Under the pieces are notes generated by a model that was not told the origin of the DNA, ran no database searches, and saw only the letters and a program-made list of their open reading frames with translations. The translations under genes and the position numbers were made by a program. From positions 1-64,000 of the forward strand of contig NZ_JAVHZV010000030.1 of NCBI RefSeq assembly GCF_031119625.1: 64,000 nucleotides of DNA, read 5' to 3'. Shown here one piece after another: positions 58,769 through 64,000 of the stretch (position 1 is the first letter of the stretch; each line of letters starts with the position of its first letter). The stretch is from Pseudomonas sp. G34 (lineage in GTDB: Bacteria > Pseudomonadota > Gammaproteobacteria > Pseudomonadales > Pseudomonadaceae).

Positions 58769-59740
58769 ATGACACGCCTTCGCCACCTGCCACGCTACGC
58801 CCTGTGCCTGATCCTGCTGGGCAGCCTGGCCGTGCACGCCGAACAGACCCCACCCGCCAAGGAGGGCGAAAAGGCCGATGCCCAGCCCGAGCAGCGGGCG
58901 CCACTGCCCGAGCGCAGCGACCTCGACGCACTGGCCCTGGAGCGCCAGCTGGCAGCCACTGAACAGCAGCAACTCGACGCCGCCGGCACGAGCTTTCTCG
59001 CCCTCTGGCGACCGGCCAACGATCCGGCGCCCATGGGGGCGGTGATCCTGATTCCCGGGGACGAAGAGAGTGCCGACGCGCCGCCCACCGTGGGCGCGCT
59101 GCGACGCAAGTTGCCGGGCGCCGGCTGGCACAGCCTGAGCCTGAGCTTGCCGGACCCGCAGGGTGCGAACCTGCCGGTGCGCGTCGCCGCGCCGCCAGCC
59201 AGCGGCGACGGCAAACCGGCCGAGGCTCCAGCTGAGAAGGCCCCGGAACCCGCCGCACCTGCGCCACCAGGCGAGGCACCGTCAGCTGACGGCGAAGCGG
59301 CCCGCGCGGCCCATGTCGAGCGGGTGTTCGCGCGTATCGATGCCGGCATCGCCTTCACCGGGCAGCAGCAGGCCAAGGTCGTGGTGCTGCTCGGCCACGG
59401 CAGCGGTGCCTACTGGGCGGCGCGTTACATTGCCGAGCGCAAGCCCGCCAACATCACCCATCTGGTCTTGGTGGACACCCGCCAGCCGGAAGGCTTCGAT
59501 GCCCCGTTCAACGACCTGCTGGCGCAGCTCACCGCCAAGGTCGGCGATTTCTATTACCGCGACAGCGCCAGCGCACGGCAGGCGGCCCTGGCCCGCAAGC
59601 AACTGAGCCAGCGGCAGAAACAGCCCGCCCTGGTACAGGTCAGCCTGGATGCCTTGCCGGGCAATCCCGACGTAGCCCAGGAACAGTTGTTCCGGCGCCT
59701 GCGCGGCTGGCTGGACAAGCACGCCGGCGGCGCCAAGTAG
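58769..59740 (+). CDS. DUF3530 alpha/beta-hydrolase-like lipoprotein-type protein
   Basis: 323-residue exported protein. Signal peptide MTRLRHLPRYALCLILLGSLAVHA, then an alpha/beta-fold DUF3530 domain with GHGSGAYWAARY around residue 213, a nucleophile-elbow-like GxGS. A central alanine/proline-rich stretch (EAPAEKAPEPAAPAPPGEAP) is probably a linker. Function unknown. Divergent from agtS. Confidence 0.8.
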   Translation: MTRLRHLPRYALCLILLGSLAVHAEQTPPAKEGEKADAQPEQRAPLPERSDLDALALERQLAATEQQQLDAAGTSFLALWRPANDPAPMGAVILIPGDEESADAPPTVGALRRKLPGAGWHSLSLSLPDPQGANLPVRVAAPPASGDGKPAEAPAEKAPEPAAPAPPGEAPSADGEAARAAHVERVFARIDAGIAFTGQQQAKVVVLLGHGSGAYWAARYIAERKPANITHLVLVDTRQPEGFDAPFNDLLAQLTAKVGDFYYRDSASARQAALARKQLSQRQKQPALVQVSLDALPGNPDVAQEQLFRRLRGWLDKHAGGAK

Positions 59741-59752
59741 CCGCCAGCCTCC

Positions 59753-60511
59753 TTAGCGGAAACCGCGGCGCTGGCGAATCAGCGCATAGGCATTGTGCAG
59801 CTCGCGGGTCGCTTCGGTGGCCTCCCGCACCCTCTCGGGCGCCGCACCGCTGCCGGCCATCTTGTCGGGGTGGTGGCGGCTGAGCAGGCGGCGGTAGGCC
59901 TTCTTGATCTGCTGTACATCACTGTCCGCCGTTACCCCGAGCAGGCGCATGGCCTGCTGGTAGGCATCGGCAGCCGCGGTCGGCGGCCCGCGCCGTGGCG
60001 AGTAGGCGGCGCTGAGCGCTTCCTGGGCCTCGGCGGAAATGCCCAGCCATTTCCCCCAGAGCAGAATCTGCTCGCGCTCGGCCTGGCCCACCTTGCCATC
60101 GGCCCAGGCCATCCGCCAGCAGGCGCGCAACAGTTCCTGGGCCTCACTGCGGCGCCGCTGCAACGGAGCGCGCAGGTTGTCCTGGCCGGTCTTGCCCCGC
60201 GAAAAGGCCTCGATGGCAGCCGCCCTGGCCGCCTCGCCCAGGGCCTGGCGCTGCATCTCGGCGCGGGCCTGGCGGATGTGCGCCTGCTGCACCACGCCAT
60301 CGCTCTTGGCCAGGCGACCGAGCATGACGAACAACAAGGCCTCATCACGCACCGCAGACTTGCCAGCCAGTCGCTCACCCAGGGCCTTCCAGCCACGCAA
60401 GCCCAGGCGCCGATCCAGCACCTGGCCGAGCAGACCACCGAGCAGCAGACCGGGAATGCTCGCCAGGGCGAAGCCGGCCAGCGCGCCCACCAACGTCAGC
60501 GGCCAATACAT
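59753..60511 (-). CDS. djlA: DjlA-like DnaJ co-chaperone
   Basis: 252-residue membrane-anchored J-protein. One N-terminal helix (residues 2-30 with glycine-rich LLLGGLLGQ), a TerB-like helical middle, and a C-terminal J domain with the HPD motif in SRHHPDKM. It would recruit DnaK at the inner membrane. Start ATG at 60511 gives the usual membrane-first layout. 1 bp after murU's stop. Confidence 0.9.
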   Translation of the reverse strand: MYWPLTLVGALAGFALASIPGLLLGGLLGQVLDRRLGLRGWKALGERLAGKSAVRDEALLFVMLGRLAKSDGVVQQAHIRQARAEMQRQALGEAARAAAIEAFSRGKTGQDNLRAPLQRRRSEAQELLRACWRMAWADGKVGQAEREQILLWGKWLGISAEAQEALSAAYSPRRGPPTAAADAYQQAMRLLGVTADSDVQQIKKAYRRLLSRHHPDKMAGSGAAPERVREATEATRELHNAYALIRQRRGFR

Positions 60512-60512
60512 A

Positions 60513-61184
60513 TCAGCGCTCGCCCTGCAGCAGCGATTCCACTTCGGCCAGGCGCTCGTGGGTGCCGACATCCACCCAGCGCCCGCTGAAGCGTTCACCC
60601 GTCACCTGCCGGCCTGCCATCGCCTGCCTCAGCAGGGGCGCAAGCTTGAACGCGCCGGGCTGGCAGCCGGCGAACAGCTCAGGGTTGAGCACGGCGATGC
60701 CGCTGTAGGTGAGGCTGGCCCCATCGGCTGCAGCATCCGTTACCAGCCCGCCAGCGAGGCGAAAGTCGCCCGCCGGGTGATGGGCGGGGTTGTCCACCAG
60801 AACCAGATGAGCCTTTTCAGAAAAGGGCCTGCGCAGGGTCGAGAAATCGTAGTCGGTGAAAATGTCGCCGTTGACCACCACGAAGGGCTCGTCACCGAGC
60901 AGCGGCAGCGCCTTGAAAATACCGCCGCCGGTTTCCAGTGGCTCGCCTTCGGCGGAGTAGCGAATGCGCACGCCATAGCGTTCGCCGCCACCCAGATAGT
61001 CCTCGATCTGCTGACCGAGCCAGGCATGGTTGACCACCAGTTCGCTGAATCCGGCACGAGCCAGGGCTTGCACGTGATAGTCGATCAACGGCACCCCGGC
61101 GGCGCGCACCAGGGGTTTGGGCGTGTGCAGCGTCAGCGGTCGCAGGCGCTCACCCTTGCCGGCGGCAAGAATCATCGCCTTCAT
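60513..61184 (-). CDS. murU: N-acetylmuramate-1-phosphate uridylyltransferase
   Basis: Makes UDP-MurNAc from MurNAc-1-phosphate in the Pseudomonas recycling bypass that avoids MurA and fosfomycin. The 223-residue nucleotidyltransferase has LAAGKGERLRPLTLHTPKPL and the VVNGDIFTDYDF metal motif. ATG overlaps the amgK stop by 4 bp. Confidence 0.95.
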   Translation of the reverse strand: MKAMILAAGKGERLRPLTLHTPKPLVRAAGVPLIDYHVQALARAGFSELVVNHAWLGQQIEDYLGGGERYGVRIRYSAEGEPLETGGGIFKALPLLGDEPFVVVNGDIFTDYDFSTLRRPFSEKAHLVLVDNPAHHPAGDFRLAGGLVTDAAADGASLTYSGIAVLNPELFAGCQPGAFKLAPLLRQAMAGRQVTGERFSGRWVDVGTHERLAEVESLLQGER

Positions 61185-62206
61185 CGAGCGGCACCGGCGG
61201 CGTGCTTGAGCTGCGCGATCAGCTCGCCAAGCTCGGCCAGTTCCGGGCGCCGCTCAAGCACCGAGTCTATATAAGCGAAGAAACGCGGCACATCGGCCAG
61301 GTACCGCGGCTTGCCGTCGCGGTGGCAGATGCGCGCGAAGATACCGATCACCTTGAGATGGCGCTGCACGCCCATCAGGTCGCTGGCGCGTAGAAAGTCC
61401 GCCAGCTCATCCTGCACGGGAATGCCGGCGGCACGGGCCCTGTGCCAATAGTTTTCGAGCCAGCCCTGCACGCGCGCCTCCGGCCAGCTGAGGAAGGCGT
61501 CCTTGAACAGGCTGGTGATGTCGTAGGTAACCGGGCCGTAGACGGCATCCTGGAAATCCAGCACGCCGGGATTGGGCTCGCTGATCATCAGGTTGCGCGG
61601 CATGTAGTCGCGGTGCACCAGCGCCTTGGGTTGTGCCAGGGCACTGTCGATCAGCAGCGTGCAGATGCGCTGCCAGGCCGCCTGCTGATCGGCATTCAGG
61701 GTGAGCCCGAGTTCGCGGGCGACATACCAATCCGGAAACAATTGCAGCTCGCGGCGCAGCAAGGCGTCGTCGTAGTGGGGCAAACCCGCATCCATCGGCA
61801 ATTGCTGATAGGCCAGCAGGGCATCGATGGCGGGCTCGAACAGCTGGTCGGCATTGTCACCGTCGATCACCTCCAGGTAGGTCTGGCGGCCCAGATCGCT
61901 GAGCAGCAGAAAGCCCTGTTCGAGATCCGCAGCATGGATTTGCGGCACGTTCAGCCCGGCACGGGCCAGCAGATTGGCCACGTCGACGAATGGCCGGCAA
62001 TTCTCTTGGGGTGGCGGCGCATCCATCAGGATCAGGCTGCGCCCGGCGGCCTCCCAGCGGAAATAACGGCGAAAACTGGCATCGCTGCTGGCCGGCTGCA
62101 GCACGGCATCCGGCACCGCCCCCCAGCCTTTGGTAGCGAACAGGGCCTGCAGCTGCGGCGCGAGCCATTGCTGAAGGCGTTGCAGACGTACATCTTGATC
62201 AGGCAT
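61181..62206 (-). CDS. amgK: N-acetylmuramate/N-acetylglucosamine kinase
   Basis: Phosphorylates MurNAc at the anomeric position, feeding MurU. The 341-residue APH-fold kinase has the Brenner motif VHRDYMPRNLMI and GVLDFQDAVYGPVTYDI. Coupled to murU, divergent from lptD, as in P. aeruginosa and P. putida. With anmK and ampD in this window the recycling pathway is well represented. Confidence 0.95.
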   Translation of the reverse strand: MPDQDVRLQRLQQWLAPQLQALFATKGWGAVPDAVLQPASSDASFRRYFRWEAAGRSLILMDAPPPQENCRPFVDVANLLARAGLNVPQIHAADLEQGFLLLSDLGRQTYLEVIDGDNADQLFEPAIDALLAYQQLPMDAGLPHYDDALLRRELQLFPDWYVARELGLTLNADQQAAWQRICTLLIDSALAQPKALVHRDYMPRNLMISEPNPGVLDFQDAVYGPVTYDITSLFKDAFLSWPEARVQGWLENYWHRARAAGIPVQDELADFLRASDLMGVQRHLKVIGIFARICHRDGKPRYLADVPRFFAYIDSVLERRPELAELGELIAQLKHAAGAAR

Positions 62207-62330
62207 TGCAAGGGTCTCCGACGGCGCTAGCCGTTGCGCGGGTCATGCTTTATTATCCAGCATCTTTTTCAGCCCATCGAGAGGCGTGCGGCCCCTGGGC
62301 CAAAAGCGCACAGGAAGCCCGGAAAACAAG

Positions 62331-64000
62331 ATGGCAGTAAAATACCCCGCTTTTCGCAAGAAATTCCCGCTTCTGGTAACGGGTGGCCTGTTGGCCCTGC
62401 AGCCCTTCGCCAGCCCATTCGCCACCGCTGCCGAACAATTCGACTGCCAGGCATCGCCAACCGGCGGTTGGGCCTGTGCACCGAAATCCAGCAACGCCAA
62501 CCTGCCGAGCCGGCCGACCCATACTGCCAACTCGGTCAGTGCGGGCACGGGTGCGACTGCTGCCGCCAAGCCTGATACCAAGGCTGCGCCGACGCAAGTG
62601 ACCGAAGCCGGTGGCCGTGCCCTGGCCTCGCGCAGCGCCGACTACAGCCACCTGGACTGGGTACCGCGCGAGAAGCTGACCAGCGCACAGCTGGCGGAGA
62701 TCGGCCCGGCCTGCTCCGGCGCCTACATCGAGCCCACCCGCCCGGGCATGAACGACACCACGCCGATGAGCGAAGCACCGATGTTCGTATCGGCCAAGGC
62801 TTCGCGCTATCAGCAGGAAGAGCAGGTCGCGACCCTCGCCGGTGACGTGGTGGTGCGCCAGGCCGGCATGCAGGTCGAGGCCGACGAGGCCAACCTGCAC
62901 CAGGCCGAGAACCGTGGCGAGCTGGTCGGCAACGTCCGCCTGCGCGACAAGGGCGCCCTGGTGGTCGGTGATCGTGGCGAGCTGCAACTGGACAACGGTG
63001 AAGCGCGCATCGATAACGCCGAGTACGTGATGCATGCCGCCCACGTACGCGGCAGCGCGGCTTACGCCAAGCGTGAAGAAACCGCGATCATCCGCCTCAA
63101 GGACGGTACCTATACCAGTTGCGAACCGGGCAGCAACGCCTGGCACCTGACCGGTAACAACATCACCCTGAACCCGGCCACCGGTTTCGGCACCGCGACC
63201 AACGTCACGCTGCGGGTCAAGGATTTCCCGGTGTTCTACACGCCGTACATCTATTTCCCGATCGACGACCGTCGCCAGTCCGGCTTCCTGCCGCCGAGCT
63301 TCGGCAGCTCGGGCAGCAACGGCCTGACCCTGCAGACCCCGTACTACTTCAACCTGGCGCCGAACTTCGACGCCACCCTGTACCCGACCTACATGGCCAA
63401 ACGCGGCCTGCTGCTCGAAGGCGAGTATCGCTACCTGACCCGCAACAGCGAAGGCCAGGTCGGCGCCGCCTACCTGGACGACCAGGAAGACGAACGCAAG
63501 CTGCAGTCGGACTACAAGGATCAGCGCTGGATGTACAGCTGGCAGCACAAGCAGGGGCTCAATGACCGCCTGCTGGCCGAGGTCGACTACACCGATATCA
63601 GCGACCCTTACTACTTCCAGGATCTGAAGACAGATCTGGGCATCGAAACGTCCACTTACGTCAATCAGCGCGGGACGCTGACCTGGCGCGGTGACAGCTA
63701 TACCGCACGACTCAATGCCCATGCTTATGAACTGGCCACCATCACGGATCTGACCCCCTATAACCGCCTGCCACAGATCACTCTGGACGGAAAGCTGCCC
63801 GTCGAGCCAGGCGGCCTGAATTTTACCTACGGAACTGAGTTGGTTCGCTTCGACCGCGATCTACGCAGCGGCAACTTTATTAACGAGGACGGTATTTCCG
63901 AAGGCCCGTGGTATGACGCCCGAGTACGCGGCCTGGCCCGTGCGAACGGCACACGCATGCACGTGGAGCCTGGTGTCAGCCTTCCGCTGGACTGGAGCTG
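62331..64000 (+). CDS. lptD: LPS-assembly protein LptD (5' part, cut by the window edge)
   Basis: Outer-membrane beta-barrel that inserts LPS with LptE. From the ATG at 62331 the frame reads MAVKYPAFRKKFPLLVTGG, with a signal peptide ending near residue 33 (ATAAEQFDCQ), and then stays open to the window end, 556 codons. The N-terminal periplasmic OstA/LptA-like domain is visible (EEQVATLAGDVVVRQAGMQVEADEANL, about residues 163-190), followed by the start of the barrel domain (DFPVFYTPYIYFPIDDRRQSGFLPPSFG). The 3' end lies outside. Divergent from amgK, 124 bp apart. Confidence 0.94.
   Translation, partial: MAVKYPAFRKKFPLLVTGGLLALQPFASPFATAAEQFDCQASPTGGWACAPKSSNANLPSRPTHTANSVSAGTGATAAAKPDTKAAPTQVTEAGGRALASRSADYSHLDWVPREKLTSAQLAEIGPACSGAYIEPTRPGMNDTTPMSEAPMFVSAKASRYQQEEQVATLAGDVVVRQAGMQVEADEANLHQAENRGELVGNVRLRDKGALVVGDRGELQLDNGEARIDNAEYVMHAAHVRGSAAYAKREETAIIRLKDGTYTSCEPGSNAWHLTGNNITLNPATGFGTATNVTLRVKDFPVFYTPYIYFPIDDRRQSGFLPPSFGSSGSNGLTLQTPYYFNLAPNFDATLYPTYMAKRGLLLEGEYRYLTRNSEGQVGAAYLDDQEDERKLQSDYKDQRWMYSWQHKQGLNDRLLAEVDYTDISDPYYFQDLKTDLGIETSTYVNQRGTLTWRGDSYTARLNAHAYELATITDLTPYNRLPQITLDGKLPVEPGGLNFTYGTELVRFDRDLRSGNFINEDGISEGPWYDARVRGLARANGTRMHVEPGVSLPLDWS

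Noticed and set aside
1..64000. CRISPR arrays, tRNA genes, transposases, plasmid or phage integrases
   Set aside because: None was recognised; no regularly spaced repeats, cloverleaf sequences or DDE/tyrosine-recombinase motifs were seen.

Overview
The window is GC-rich, densely coded chromosomal DNA from a Pseudomonas. The evidence is the conserved neighbourhoods tyrS–M23 peptidase–anmK–erpA, coq7–osmC–vfr, trpGDC and trpE–gph–rpe, agtSR–agtABCD, and murU–amgK–lptD, together with Pseudomonas-type REP repeats. The species is not resolved. No tRNA, insertion sequence or CRISPR array was found. The left edge carries tandem promoters reading leftward into what should be an rRNA operon, and the right edge cuts lptD.

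Layout. (1) 1-12.2 kb: rRNA promoters, tyrosyl-tRNA synthetase, cell-wall genes (M23 peptidase, anmK), Fe-S carrier erpA, bactofilin, hemJ, an SDR, an AAA ATPase, coq7, an OsmC protein and vfr. (2) 12.2-27.1 kb: the fructose PTS operon fruBKA with divergent fruR and a Cra-type operator, an AsmA protein, tatD, ampDE, a DUF1631 protein and nadC. This block lies between vfr and trpC, which are neighbours in P. aeruginosa. (3) 27.1-45 kb: trpGDC and trpE, each preceded by a near-identical 14-residue Trp leader peptide, separated by an accessory region.

The accessory region between trpG and trpE is where P. aeruginosa keeps its R/F-pyocin (tailocin) cluster. Here it has the pyocin regulators (prtR-like repressor, prtN activator), a lambda-Q-like or PA0613-like gene, a promoter-terminator pair resembling lambda pR'/tR', and a full lysis set: holin, GH104 lambda-R-type endolysin, and Rz with Rz1 embedded in another frame. 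It has no tail, sheath, tube or baseplate gene. Between holin and endolysin sits a GH5 glycosidase with intact catalytic motifs, no signal peptide, and a hairpin on each side. This looks like a tail-less, SOS-type lysis unit that may release a polysaccharide-degrading enzyme, and it is the most interesting part of the window.

Next comes a ycsG-ycsF-ycsI-kipI/kipA-like 5-oxoproline operon under a divergent FCD regulator. It has an NRAMP transporter, PxpA, a DUF1445 protein, a PxpB-PxpC fusion and, unusually, a translationally coupled biotin carboxylase-BCCP protein, so the operon could encode a split urea-carboxylase-like enzyme.

(4) 45-64 kb: gph and rpe; a sigma-54-type module (membrane transporter, iron alcohol dehydrogenase, PAS-AAA-HTH activator, candidate -24/-12 promoter and a 17-bp inverted repeat); the AgtSR two-component system and AgtABCD transporter for GABA/5-aminovalerate-type substrates; a DUF3530 protein; a DjlA-like co-chaperone; the MurNAc recycling pair amgK-murU; and the 5' part of lptD.
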